64,000 bases of DNA from Lumbricus rubellus (GCA_945859605.1 OX243811.1:35130250-35194249); one strand, 5' to 3'. Counted from the stretch's first letter, positions 9,001-20,667 are shown. The notes: generated by a model not told the origin, from the letters alone. Numbers and translations: made by a program.

Positions 9001-12000
9001 ATAAGATGTGCTTCATCAGGTTAACTGACATGTAATCTTGTATGTTTTGTGACTATAGATGAACCATCTACCGCGGCCTGACTTCATGAACAGGACCATC
9101 TGGGAATTGCAAGTCGGCACATTCCACAATGTGGCCAGTGTATGTTATCACAGCATCCTTATCTTCGTCGACATTGGCCCTAACAATAGGCCTACTTTAT
9201 GTCGCGCAGTAGGCTATAATGCGGTGAAGAATAGGCCTACCACAAAATACTACCGGCACGCTTAAGCAGCTGCTAATAAGACGACATAAAGAAACAATTA
9301 AGTCTTTTGGAAGCACCACGCTAGACAGTCTCGATCGTTCATGAGAATAACATTTTCTTAATGTGAGCTACATAAATGCTTTGTAATATGTGAAGACTGT
9401 TTGTAGATTCGATCCGATCGACCTCTGTATGAAGCGTTGGATCTGTTGGTTGGACGGCGCGTGTCAGCGTTGCCTGTCGTCGATTCGGAAGATAAGCTCG
9501 TCAACATCTACTGCAAAGCAGACGCTATGGTTCGTGGATAATAGTATAAGCATGCAATGCATGTATATATTCGACAGCAGCTAAATATACTATAACACCC
9601 ATATATATATATATTCCTATATTGCCTATATATGGGCCTATATATAACATCATTTTCGTAATTAGGCTATATATAATTATATATAGCTCTTATGCATTAT
9701 CGTTGTTCTGCTGTATTTTGCAGGGACTGGCTGCGAATGAATCATACAAAAATCTGAATGTTACGATGGGAGATATACTTTCTACAGAGCGTGAAGCAAG
9801 TATTTCGTAGGCCTATATAATTTATAGCCTATATACGATTGACAGTGTAAATAATTCAAGTCAGACCAACGTGCAAAGTGCGCCTGTATTATTATTAATT
9901 ATCTGCATTTTCACAGATGATTATTTGTAAAAGCCTTCAACGAAGCCTTCAAGAATGTCCAATAGATAGGCCTAACATGAACCATTTAATGTGGCTATTG
10001 TGATGCAAGTCATCGTACGAGCCTACTAAAACTCCACCTCTCGCTATCTCTCCACAGGTCTTTCACCCAAAACTGAAAACATTGCTCTTTCACAAATCCT
10101 ATCCTGATTCCTCCTCTTCTCCTCACATCTCTCGTCATTTTAACTCTAAATATCACCCACCTTAGCCGCCCATCTATCTGCCTGCCTGACTTTCCGGACT
10201 TGGCCCGCTTCCTATCGATTTTGTTTTGATTAAGCGCCTGTGCATAAGCTGGTTCCCGCGACTTCGCTTTTGTGGACGCTATAGAAGTCTCGAGATTAGC
10301 CTACGATTGCGATTACGATTCTGTCTGATCGTCTGCGGGACTGTTCTATAGAAGTAGTTTCTAATTTATTTGCGGTAGAAGTTGATTTACTGAATTTCAG
10401 ATGTTTTCTGTTTGTCTCTCAGAGTTTCGAGGGCGCCTTGCTTTGCCGTAAGACTGATTCTCTCAGCCAGGTTGTTGATTGGTTCGTCACAACGAGCGTA
10501 AATATTATCTTTCACTCACGTCTCTATCAATCACACGACCAGGGCCGGCCTTAGCCCAAATGGCGCCCTAGGCAAGGCATACATTTGGCGCCACAGGCAT
10601 AGGCAGCATTTGGCGCCCTTAGATTTCCACTCAATTGTTCAGCCCACGTCAGAATCTAAAGATGAATTAGCCAGATCCGGTATACGCTCACAAGGCCGTA
10701 AGGATTTTTTCGGGGATGTTTTCTTGACCGTGAATTTTGAGGTGCGTACACGCTGTGGTCGATTTTGGGGGGGGGCGAAATTTTCTGACGACTTTTGTTA
10801 GACGTCGAAATGTTTGACGTCCAAAAACACTTTTCCGCGATTTTCGACTATTTTATGCTCAAAATTACATTACACACTGTCATTTGCTAGCAAATGCAGA
10901 ATTATTTCATTTTTACATTATTTCATTTTGGGGGTGTTCAACCACCCCAAACATCCCCCTAACTACGGCCTTGTACGCTAAACTGAGTTATTCATTCTAA
11001 TTTCTTTATTATTACACTGAACTTGACTGAAGGCTGGATAATATTCAATTTTGTGGAGAATGGTATACGGTTTATAAGTTTTTTAAAAATATTAAAATAA
11101 ACTCTTGTTGAAACGGCGCCCTCTTTGATGGAAATGGCGCCCCTAGAACTTGGCGCTTCGTGCAACTGCCTGCTTTGCCTATGCTTAAGGTCGGCCCTGC
11201 CTCAGTTACTGCCCCTTTCTTGAAGACATTGTTTTAAATTCTTTCCATTAGCAAAAGTCTTGAGTTTAAAACAATATCGTGTAAAAAAATTAATTCGCCG
11301 GTGCCGCGGCGCCCCCTAAAGGCTTCGGCGCCCTAGGGCCTAGGCAACTGCCTACTTTGCCTATAGCTAGGGCCGGCCCTGCACACGACAACGCACAGCC
11401 ACACTTCTTCCGATTCTGCCCCAATAATCGTAGTTTGTTATTCAAGGGTCTGGCGCAGTCAGTCTCTGTCCGTGAGAATTCATTACGTAGCCTAGTCAGC
11501 TGCAGCTTTTATCAGGGCGTTCAGTGCACTGTGCAATATGCAAAAGATGCTCTCGGATTCATAGGTTTTGCTAGTTAAGTCCTACAGTTAGAAATATATA
11601 ATATCCTAAGTAGGCCTATATAGGCCTATAGTGCCTTTTAATGAAGTGTTAAGTAAGAATTAAAATATTCATGCAAATCTAATACATGTAGGCTGGCTAG
11701 GCTATATGTAAGAAGCAATCCCATGTGATAAGAGATCACATGTCAAAATGAACGATGTGTGTGATGGACCACGTGTGAGAATGTACCATTCATGAGAATC
11801 GACTCTTTCTCTATACGTGAGAAGGTGCTGTATATATCTCTCGATCTGCAGGTGCATCGTTTCATAGTCGTCGATGAAGATCGTTCGCTTCAAGGCGTCG
11901 TTTCTTTATCTGATGTCGTTCGCTTTCTCGTTCTTCATCCTTCTACAAAGAACGATGTTCAAATGGAAGGTGAGTGAAAAATCTTTGGCATCCTTTCACC

Positions 12001-13149
12001 TCCCCCATTGATTGGATACAGACTTCTTTGGGTGTAGGCCTACCAATGGCTATCATAGGTGGTGAATGGTGATCGTAGGTAGGACTAAAGTTGTCGCCTG
12101 ATTACGCATCCTCAGATCGTCTGCAAAATTTAGAATTTTAGATGCTTTCCTTCTCGCTTTGCAGGAAAGCTTTCTCCCGTTATTGATAGCTGTCTCTTCT
12201 TTTGCTTATCACTGTTTATTTCGTTTCTTGTAGTCTCTCATCTCTCGCTAACCAGACTAGATAGATCGATCATGTAGGCTACATAGCCTAGGCCTACTCT
12301 ACTCAATAATCCATTATCGCATTGCGCCCAGTTTAAGAAATGCGAAAGCAGGCTTGGCAGACTTAAGTTATAGGCCTACTCTCGTGTTCAAATTGAACGC
12401 TGCAGGATCTGCATTTTGATTTTCATGTCCACCTGTCATCGATTATTGTTTGAGTTCTTGTAACCGGTTGAATTGATAAGTACTTTTAGGCCTAATGATT
12501 AGCCTATATTTTAAAGTAGCGAAACCTGAGTAGCCTACACCGTATCACCAAACTGTAGGCCTACGGAGATTTCAATGGCTGTGTGTAACCATTAAATTCA
12601 TAACCTGAAGAGCAGCAGCGTTAAGTTTTTGTCGACAATATATGCTCTTGCTGTGTGCCTACGCAAAAGGGTTAAATAATTATAGGCTATGTGTTGCAGC
12701 TGTTGCTGTACGCTGTACAGTAGGTGCCTGGTGCAGTGGTGCGTGGTATTAATTTTGCTAGACATCTAAAGATTTCCGCTACTGTTATAGACCCAATATG
12801 AATTTAGTTTTTAAAATGTGCTATAGCAGCTATAGAGTACAATTATGTGTCGGCCTAATCAGCACGGCTTTACGAAGATGCTAACATCTCAACGCCTATG
12901 ACGTACGTAGATCGAGTTTATAGTCTATAATGCGCCAGTGCATATCATAACTGGAGGCAACTTTTGACATTCGCTTTTCATGATTTAAAAACAGGTTGCG
13001 AGACATCTGCAATTATTCCTGAATGTCGTCGAATTGAAACAGAAATTCTTGACAATTTAGAGCAGAAAATAACCGGCGGAAAGAAGAAGGAGGAGGATGT
13101 CCAGCAATCGAGTCTTTTAAATGACTCTCATATAATAACCAGATTTTAA
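6083..13149 (+). CDS. PRKAG: AMP-activated protein kinase gamma subunit, 3' nine coding exons
   Basis: The regulatory subunit of AMPK binds AMP/ADP/ATP through four CBS motifs. Exons inferred by frame and splice sites: 6083-6138, 6590-6635, 8192-8424, 9059-9139, 9407-9529, 9724-9795, 10423-10497, 11852-11969 and 12995-13149 (stop TAA). All phases join. Visible motifs: MLTVTDFI (end of CBS1, Asp kept), HRLPVID and YRRILQF (CBS2), FMNRTIWELQVGT then RRVSALPVVD and IYCKADAM (CBS3), SFEGALLC then VHRFIVVDED and GVVSLSDVVRFLV (CBS4). The Arg and Asp residues of the nucleotide sites are all present. Oddities: a 27-residue acidic insert (EDEEVDDDDEVDG) before CBS2; GC-AG introns after 6138 and 9795, both with donor GCAAGTAT; a Lys/Glu-rich tail after CBS4. 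The N-terminal exons (through ...AAPLWD..FV) were not found and must lie to the left. Confidence 0.92.
6946..7930 (-). mobile_element. Mariner/maT-like (D37D) transposon relic
   Basis: Bounded by TA on each side (6944-6945 and 7931-7932) and by inverted repeats of over 30 bp beginning CACGGTGATTCATAAAAAAC, with one mismatch seen. The minus strand near 7312-7260 encodes FIPPTLWPPNSLDLNPVD, the third-catalytic-Asp region of a D37D transposase, followed at once by a stop; other frames are broken, so it is dead. The 985-bp length is shorter than a full mariner. It lies in an AMPK gamma intron. Confidence 0.85.
7961..8112. mobile_element. G/C-tract hairpin MITE, copy 1
   Basis: Starts CAGTATGAGAATTGTGG and ends CAATTCTCACCCTGG, an imperfect inverted repeat. 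It contains a run of G near the left end and a G-run/C-run pair near the right, so the whole unit can fold back. Copies with the same ends occur at 17788-17929, 29332-29492 and, partially, 20668-20744. Confidence 0.75.
10205..10325 (+). repeat. Dispersed repeat, copy with ATAAGCTGGTNCC core (diverged)
   Basis: Shares the order GTGAATAAGCTGGTGCC-like, CTTCG..., CTATAGAA, TTACGATTACGATT with 15735-15825 and 61215-61320. The class is not identified. Confidence 0.5.
10540..11381. mobile_element. Non-autonomous hAT element, 842 bp, 8-bp TSD
   Basis: Begins CAGGGCCGGCCTTAG and ends CTAGGGCCGGCCCTG, flanked by perfect 8-bp duplications CACACGAC (10532-10539 and 11382-11389). Internal sequence near 11150-11200 repeats an end-like block (GGTCGGCCCTG), suggesting a nested or composite structure. 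No transposase frame is seen. It sits 42 bp after the donor of the AMPK gamma exon ending at 10497. Confidence 0.88.
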
Positions 13150-13293
13150 ATTTTGTAGGCCTAGATCTACATGTATGAGCTTAATATGCATTCCAAATAG
13201 TAGGCCTGCGGCTAATGGAAAACAATGAACTTTGTACAAAGCCCAATAAGCTATTTAACACTGAACATTATTACATTAAATTTTGTTGAATCA

Positions 13294-13299
13294 AATAAA
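13294..13299 (+). terminator. AATAAA polyadenylation signal for AMPK gamma
   Basis: Canonical hexamer 145 bp after the stop codon at 13149. Confidence 0.6.
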
Positions 13300-13546
13300 T
13301 AGTTCGATGGCTGATGAGTTAATCATGGTAAGCTCACATTTTTTCACCGAATATGTTCAGACATTTATTTTTATTGTTTAAAGTTCGCTTTATGGCTGAA
13401 CATAGGCCTAACTGAAACAATGCAGAATCGGATTGCACGAGTTAACGCAGAGAAAATGTAGACCGAGATTAAGTTCCATAATATAACTTTAAGAACCGTC
13501 GAAAGATCTCTGTGCTAAATGAACGCATCGATGAGTTAGACATAAT

Positions 13547-13552
13547 TTTATT
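13547..13552 (-). terminator. AATAAA polyadenylation signal for the small secreted-peptide gene
   Basis: The plus strand reads TTTATT, so AATAAA on the minus strand, about 140 bp beyond the TAA at 13694-13696. It faces the AMPK gamma signal, making the two genes convergent. Confidence 0.55.
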
Positions 13553-13693
13553 AACATCTTCACTTTCCAATTATTGTTCGCCTATAGATCTATTCCTCGT
13601 TCATGAGGATCTGTACCAATACTTAATTCTTTCTGTGGTCGATCCGACGTCTGTACGTATTCGTTCCGGTTCTTCTGTTGTGCCGTACGTCTG

Positions 13694-14519
13694 TTAGTGA
13701 TGGCCACGTTTCTTGCTCTTGTGGCCATGACGACCTCCACTGCAACATCAATCATGAAAATGAAAATATTGACTTAGAAAAATTGTGTAGATGGTTACTT
13801 TTAATGATGGCAGACGAAAATGAAGGGTCCTTCTTTATATCTGCAGCACCTGTCTGAACAGGGAGTTGTAATCATTTTAGGACTCAAACATAATATATGG
13901 GTCTCGCAGGTAGGCCTAGGCCTATTTGGATATTGTGCGAATGACAGTTCCGTGATAGGGTCCCATGATGGAGTTGCTTTCCACTATAGAGTCCACAGAC
14001 AACGGTTAAAATTCAACTAGGCCCACGTAGGTCTACGTGTTGTCAATCACGACTTATAGGTGCGCAGCAAGCTACATGCATATATGTACTATGTAGCCTG
14101 CATATACATGTAGGCCTATGGCCTATTATGGTCACAGAAAAAGGTAGATTTGTAGGAGTTAGACTTCTAATCTATCCCATGCAAAAATGTCACCGTCATA
14201 ACTAGCCTAAGCCTATACAGTGTATAATGTGTAATAACTACTCTGTAAGCTTATATTATAATGCTCAGTGAACAAATCTTACGCTTGAATCAAAATCCTT
14301 GGAAATCGCCGACGTTGAAATATTCTTTATCTTATTTTATTTACATGGCATCTTCGCTTTCCAACTGTTCGCCTATTCCTCTTTCAGACTCTGTGCCAAT
14401 AATACTTAACTTAAACTGATTAATAGAATCGTGTTTACTAACGAAACTCACCCATAAACCGACGCCACAGCTAAAACTCCAAAGATGACAATCGACCAAA
14501 AGATTACTTTAAGATTCAT
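13694..14519 (-). CDS. Two-exon gene for a 37-residue secreted His/Lys/Arg-rich peptide
   Basis: Not a recognised family. Exon 1 (14519-14452) encodes a signal peptide: MNLKVIFW, a hydrophobic core SIVIFGVLAVAS, then VY. It ends at a consensus donor GG|GTGAGT in phase 2. Exon 2 (13739-13694) follows an acceptor TTGCAG and completes the Gly codon to give GGGRHGHKSKKRGHH and TAA. Phase, signal-peptide shape, splice sites, a downstream AATAAA (13547) and upstream TATA boxes all agree. After signal cleavage the product would be about 14-17 residues, very basic, with four His, three Lys and two Arg, and no Cys. By analogy, short His/Lys-rich secreted peptides can be antimicrobial or metal-binding; a peptide hormone is less likely because no dibasic-bounded amidated unit is seen. 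The role is inference only. Confidence 0.6.
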
Positions 14520-14623
14520 TTCGCTTTGAAATAAGTTCCCAACTACAATAGCCTATGGTCGTCAAGCTAAAAACGCTGTTGCGCCAAATGTTGACGTGCT
14601 CCTGCAGCTTCGTAGGTTATAGG

Positions 14624-14675
14624 TTATATAGGCAGACGACCAAGAAACCCGTCATATAATGAAGCGCTTTTTATA
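14624..14675 (-). promoter_or_regulatory. Candidate TATA boxes of the small secreted-peptide gene
   Basis: On the minus strand TATAAAAAG (14675-14667) and TATATAA (14630-14624) lie about 150 and 105 bp upstream of the ATG at 14519, compatible with a short 5' leader. Which one is used cannot be told from sequence. Confidence 0.45.
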
Positions 14676-14759
14676 CAAACGCCTGATTGAATGAGTTAAA
14701 TATAAAATGCACTTTTAATAGCCCACTCAGGCCTATGAATCGTGTCAGCATATAATATA

Positions 14760-15735
14760 ATGCCCAATACAATTCACAATCACTAGGCCTACTCTATCTA
14801 AATGAACGTGGTGGCACGATCAACTTCACGTACCGTACCGGTATACTTTTCGACATGGATATCGGTTTGCGAAGGAATTTCAGTCTATAGCTTTGGTCTA
14901 TCATGCGCACATTCGCTTTCAAAAATTCCGCAGAATTAGGCCTATAATATAGACTTATTAAATCATTACACTGGACAGATACTTCGTTTGGATCGTTAAA
15001 ATTTTACGAGGTGCAGAGCAGCAGAGGAAACGCGTGATCAAGAAAATGCATGGAAGAATGTTAGTATGAGAAGCTGCAATGGTCACGGTGCACATTAGCC
15101 TATGCATGATATTGTCTTTGCATACGTTAGACTCAAGAGGAAGCGCAAGGTATTTATTGCTTTTCAAATTGAAACAGAGTCTGAGTCCGTGCAGAGTTTA
15201 AATATGTTTGTAGGCCTATATAGTAGCCTACGTACTTCACATCTTTGTGATCCGTGACTTGGTTCTCTGGACTGTTTGTAACATTCTCTGGGGAGGTGGT
15301 GGATGAAGTTGATGGGAACACTATGACACAAAGAACGCACGGACTCGGAATAGCTTCTCGCAAGCCTACCAGAGTTCTACTCAACCTTCCATTCGGCAGA
15401 TGTACTGGTAAAATAAGCAGTAGGGGCCGATGACGCCTTGCATGGTTGCCAGACATTTAAATTCTACTCTTGCAAAAACTTGTGGACACCCGTTCTTACT
15501 ATAAATTGTGCCCATAGTCTACTGCGGACTGCGGAGAGTCGACAGTGTTAAATTAAACAAAGATTACTATTACTTGCTTAAGTTGCTTAGTCAAATACGT
15601 TTTCCTGCATTCTGGCCTATAGCATATAGGGTATACGTGCTAAAGGCGGACCTGATTGAACAGACCTGCAAACGTCTCTCGTTGCTCTCAGGGGCAAAGG
15701 CTGTAGGCCTACTCTGTTGATAGGGTCTAACCGTC
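14760..15735. other. Intergenic stretch, unrecognised open frame on minus strand
   Basis: The longest frame here (15456-15154, 100 residues) has no recognisable domain. A similar segment TGGCAACCATGCAAGGCG recurs in altered form on the minus strand near 32540, so it may be part of an eroded repeat rather than a gene. Confidence 0.35.
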
Positions 15736-15825
15736 TTGGTCTTGGACTCTTGCAGCGCTCGTGAATAAGCTGGTGCCCCGCGCTCGGCTTTCAAGTAGCG
15801 CTTTAGAAATTTCGAGTTTACGATT
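15735..15825 (+). repeat. Dispersed repeat (target of the LINE)
   Basis: GCGCTCGTGAATAAGCTGGT, then GCTCGGCTT, TAGCGCTTTAGAA and TTACGATT match 61215-61320 closely and 10205-10325 weakly. The LINE at 15826 is inserted in its TTACGATT end, and the repeat resumes at 17548. Confidence 0.6.
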
Positions 15826-17547
15826 AAATCAAATCAAATCAAATCAAATCAAATACCATTTATTAAGGCAACAACCGTTGCACATTGATCAAGACAAAAC
15901 AAACAAAACAGAATAATAGCATTAACATTAATGATTAACATAACAGAAAGAATAAACAGCGTATCATAAGAATAAACAGTACATTATAAAGCAAAGGATC
16001 GCATACGGTTGAGCACTTAAAGGGGAACCCCAAAGGGACAAGTCCCGCTATCAGAGGAACCCCAGTATCAATCGTTGGTGGAATGGCAGATCAGACATTG
16101 TAAACAGATTCAATACATATAGCTTAACTAATTATCTCAGTGCAAACATATGGGTACTGCTAGTCAGTTAAGAAATAAAAAGAAAAACAAGCTTGAGATT
16201 TCCAAACTGAAGTGATCATATTAGCAAACAAAGGTCAGAACAGCTATGGCAAAAGGGAAACACTGTATGATACTCTGCAGGTCAGATCATGCACCAGAAT
16301 ACTCAAAAAGAAAGATCTCAGGTTAATACAGTTCAATGATCATTCTTCAGTTAGATATAACTTAAGAGCTCTCTTAAACCTGCTCAAAGTTGGAAGGGAG
16401 GTTATATCTAGTGGTAAGGAGTTCCATGTGATTGGGCCCTGGCATTTAATGGAAAATAGCTTCGGATTGATTCTAGCAAAATCAGGTCGGTAATCAGCTG
16501 CATGTCTAGTGTAATGTTGATGCACAGAGGATGCCAATTTAAAATAATTATTAAAACAAGGTGGTAACAAATTATTGTGGTACCGATACATAAAGAGGCC
16601 AATTTGGAGCCTATTGATGCCCAATATAGTTAATATACGGTTAATTTTGAAGGTGTCCTTGGTACTAAGTCTCCAATGTATATGGTAGACAGTTCTTATG
16701 GCCAATTTCTGAAGTACAACCAGGCATTGGAGAGTTTGAGAATAGTTAACACCCCAAGAGATATTACAGTATGAAAAATACGGATAGACAAGCGTATAAT
16801 AGAGGTTAGTGAGGATATTCGAAGGCAAGTTATGGCGTATTCTTCGTAGTATACCTATGTTCTTAGCTACTTTTTTGGCAATCTGTGAAATATGTTCTTT
16901 CCAATTCAAATGAGAATCAATAATAGTGCCTAAAAACTTGGTTGAGGTCACCTGGTTAATGGATATACCATCAATGGCAATATGTAAATTATCCGGTGGG
17001 GGTGTTTTACGCATAGCATAGAAAACAATATAGTTAGTTTTAGTCAGATTAAGGGACAGCTTGTTAGTTCTAAACCAGAGTGATATTAGTTGAAGTTCAC
17101 TGTTAGCCCTGCAAAATAGATCCGTGATAGATTTATCGTTAAGGAAGGCATTAGTGTCATCAGCAAACAACACTAGTTTGAATAAAGAAGATATAGTAGA
17201 CAAATCATTTACATAAAGCAAGAACAAAAGGGGACCAAGAATAGAACCCTGGGGAACACCACAGGTTATATTACTAGAATAGGAGGAAGAATCGTTAAAA
17301 TATACAAACTGAGTTCTATTCTTTAGATAATCAGAAAACCATTCATTGGCTACTCCTCTTATTCCATAACCTTTCAGTTTTTTAAGTAGAATACTGTGAT
17401 CTACCGTATCAAAGGCTTTCGATAAATCAAAAAAGATCCCAATGGAATAAGAATTATTATTCATAGCCTCCGATATGTTACTTTGAATATCCATAAGGGC
17501 CATAAAGGTAGAGTGGTTCTTTTTAAATCCATATTGATTAGGGGCGA
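15826..17547 (-). mobile_element. 5'-truncated LINE (CR1/L2/Jockey-like reverse transcriptase)
   Basis: Flanked by the 8-bp duplication TTACGATT (15818-15825 and 17548-17555). The 3' end on the minus strand is a (TTGAT)n tail, typical of CR1/L2-type elements that end in short repeats rather than poly(A). The coding part begins inside the reverse transcriptase, truncating everything upstream, including the endonuclease. Confidence 0.88.
16340..17546 (-). CDS. LINE reverse transcriptase, C-terminal fragment
   Basis: Open from the truncated 5' end (NQYGFKKNHSTFMALMD, the conserved QYGFRK-type motif, lies before the first ATG at 17503) to a stop at 16340. It shows RT motif A FFDLSKAFDTVDHSILL, motif B GVPQGSILGPLLFLLYVNDL and motif C LFADDTN, followed by the thumb/C-terminal region ending ITSLPTLSRFKRALKLYL. 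About 400 residues with no frameshift, so a recent insertion. Copying RNA into DNA at the target is the family's role; this copy cannot move by itself without the missing upstream part. Confidence 0.9.
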
Positions 17548-17694
17548 TTACGATTGGTGTCTCGCCGTAGGAAGTGCAGATGTCGCCTTAATCTACGATC
17601 TCAACCTATGTTTCGTCACGCGTATACATGTTTACGACTCGTGGGCATGCACAAAGACTTCAATTGTCTTTGTAGGCCTAACAACGATCGTTAC

Positions 17695-18072
17695 AAAATC
17701 CGTCCGTCCGTCATCCGTCCGTCCATCCAATCTCGCCCACCCACACACTCACTCACCAACTCACCCAAACCCACCAACCCGTCCATCCAGTATGAGAATT
17801 GTAGAAAAATGACTGGGGTCAGCCTTTGAACCACGTGGAGTTGGGGTGTGAAATGAAGACCATAATATACTAAAGAGCCCTAAGAAAGACTAGGGGGACC
17901 CCTTCAACCCCTCGGCAATTCTCATCCTGCATAAATCCATTCATTATCTACCCACTCAGCCATCCACCCACTCAGCCACCCAAAACCACCTACCCACTTA
18001 TTCACCCACCCATTCACCCATCCATCCATCCATTCATCCATCCATCCATCAATCCATCCATCCATCCATACA
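17695..18072. repeat. (CCAT/CCAC)-rich low-complexity region
   Basis: CCATCCATCC and CCACCCACTC units on both sides of the hairpin MITE at 17788-17929, which appears to have inserted into the array. Confidence 0.85.
17788..17929. mobile_element. Hairpin MITE, copy 2
   Basis: Begins CAGTATGAGAATTGTAG and ends GGCAATTCTCATCCTG. Same family as 7961-8112, without the long G runs. Confidence 0.7.
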
Positions 18073-19517
18073 CGAGTTCAAAAATAACTCAAAATAGTTC
18101 ATAATACCAGGTACGTACTATATTTAGCTCAGTAATTAATAAGTCATTGTATTTTCATTTTATACAGCGTCTTTGTTTCTGCGAGCATTAGATTAAGGTT
18201 AGACTTTATTATCCGCTTTAGGCCTAGGCCTATAATAGACTTAGCTGAGCTGAGTAATACAGCATCAATCGTTTTCGTTTGCACATTATAACAGATCATC
18301 TTTAGGTCGATTAAAAGTATCCATTGTTTGGTTGAAGTATCTTTCACATATGCCGATGCTGAGAAAATGAAGTCTGTAGCAACGATCGAGTCATTAACAT
18401 CTCGATTGACCGGAAGCATAATTATTTCTTGATCTTCCTCTTCGTGTCGTTGACAAAACACTGTAAAAAGTTTAGAAAAGTTAGTAAATTGCCTCATTCC
18501 TCTTTGTTACAAACTATTATTAGTGGCCCTGGCTAGCGGGACCTTTGGCCCCTTTTGGGTCTCCTGTGCGATCCGACATAAGACATATATGATGTAGAAT
18601 TACAGTATCTTTAAAGTTTGTGTTGGTTGCCGAATAAAAAATGTTATGTTAAATGTTATGTTATGTTATTATGGCCTAAGGCGTAAAGGCCCTAAGCCAA
18701 CAACGCGCAGAACATCTGTGCCCATGCCTGTGGTGATATCACCATCGTGCCTTCTGGAGAGATCACCAATTCACCATGCATCCCTCTGTCTGTATTCTCC
18801 TCCTGCAGACCTCCTCCCGTTAACTCTTCGACATCTACCTATTATAACGCTACATTTGGGGAACTAAATAAGCTTACCGACCAACCGAATGACCGTTTCG
18901 TAAGTATTGCCTTGCTAATGTATAATGTAATGGAACAAGAAAAAGACAGAGACAGACAGACCGATCGAGACAGACAGAGACAGACAGACAGCGCAGAGAG
19001 AAACATAGAAACAGAGATGCAAAAGAGAGAAAGCGAGAGCACTTGATAAAAATCCGTCTCAAAGTTCATAGCAGTGCGCATGTAGGCCTACTAGACGGAG
19101 TAGGCCTATAGACCTAATTATTGTTTAGCATTTCATCTCATCAACTCGACTGGCATGCTTTAAACTTTAAACTAACCGATTTTATTCTTCATGTCGGGTC
19201 ATCGATCTTCACCATCCTTTAAGCAGATCGAATTTATGTTGCTGTGGCTGCTCTGTCTCGATTTCAAGATGAGCTACAGTGTACCTCTCATCCTCATTTT
19301 TATCCCTCCCATCATCAATCAATACAGAAAATATACAAGACAACACAAAACATAAAAATAAGAAATAAATTTAAAATTAATAATAGCGGACTTGCGGGAC
19401 TATAGTCTATTATAAGACAGACCTCGCCAGGGGCCCTCCTGCCTTTGCGAGGAGCTTACGGGGTTTTAAACCACGCCAGAGGCCCGGCAGGCACTAATAC
19501 AAATAAACTACAAACAC

Positions 19518-19558
<41 letters not shown>

Positions 19559-20500
19559 AACAAACACAAGACAGAGCCACAGTCCAACCGTCACACTCAT
19601 CATGCTCGCTCTCATCATGGTCTCAGGCAGCAATAGACCCAGTACCTAATAAAGAAACACAAGTAGAAGATAAACTGACGGTTTAACACTACTAGCCTAA
19701 TTGCACTCAAACGACCCATGATATTATGCAGTATTATCGAAACAGACAGGAATAAACTAAGAGATTCCTCTGTCTCAGTACCGAATGCACAAACAGCGAT
19801 AGTTAAGGAGCTTAATTAACGTTCCAATAAGGTCAGAATGATTTTCGCCTAATGAAAATGACGTCATAATACATTTCGTCTATGAAAATGACGTCATAGC
19901 CTACTACTGGTTGTGCGCTTTGGATGTTGGAACAGAAAAAACAGATGCAGAAATGAAAACAACTCAAATGTGTCTAGGTGCTTCGATCTGGCTGTTGTTT
20001 TGCTCAGTTTATACAAATATCTAATCAAAAACAGGGACAATAGATGCAATAATTGAATGCACTTAGGCTTATGCCATAATCTTTTACTTTTGTGTAGGCC
20101 TAAGCCTAGAAAACATCTTTTTCGAATTTCCTTTCAAACTCACGTCATAGACCTAGGCTACTTGAATTAGGCCTAGATGACTTTTTAATTTAATAATTTC
20201 ATATTTTACGATTATTATCTTCCTCTAAAATTTATTATAGCCCGCTTAATTACAATCAATGAATGGCGATGATTAATTTATGTCATAACCTACCTTATAG
20301 GCCTACGATTCTTTTCTTTTTCACATTCGATGATTGACTTTTGCTCGGTCTTCTGACTTCATCTTCGCCAGAATTTTGTCTTCTTTTTCGTCGTTTTTGT
20401 CGTCTTATCGAACATCTTCTGTCGTCTTAATTTCTGTCTGCAGTCATCGACAGAATTGACCAAATGCTTCCGAAGTGATGAGAAGACAAAAAACCTCAGA
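17940..20500. other. Intergenic region with an unrecognised minus-strand ORF
   Basis: A 117-residue minus frame (18497-18144) starts next to an acceptor-like TTTTTACAG near 18461 and reads VFCQRHEEEDQEIIMLPVN. I do not recognise it and cannot exclude chance. Simple repeats GACAGACA (18940-18990) and ACAACA (19518-19556) are present. Nothing else is supported. Confidence 0.35.
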
Positions 20501-20562
20501 TGAAATTTTTGCGATTACGTCATATTTGGGATTGTGACGTCAAGCGACTTAGATTATATAAG
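19859..20562 (+). promoter_or_regulatory. CRE-like octamers and a TATA box
   Basis: TGACGTCA at 19859-19866 and 19889-19896 lies within a duplicated AATGAAAATGACGTCAT block. TTACGTCA at 20515-20522 and TGACGTCA at 20535-20542 stand 13-33 bp before TATATAAG (20555-20562). A donor-like TTAG|GTGAAA follows near 20610, so a promoter with a short non-coding first exon on the plus strand is possible. No downstream coding exon was recognised. Confidence 0.4.
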
Positions 20563-20667
20563 AAGAGGCAATCGCAAGGGGTGCAGTACCGTAATCTTAG
20601 GTGAAAACTTCAAGGTTGATGAAGCTGGCTTTAAACTTTAAACTCTCTGAGTATTTTCTTAGGACTC

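Noticed and set aside
18144..18497. 117-residue minus frame as a firm gene
   Set aside because: An acceptor-like site exists, but there is no recognised domain or partner exon, so it is only mentioned under the intergenic entry.
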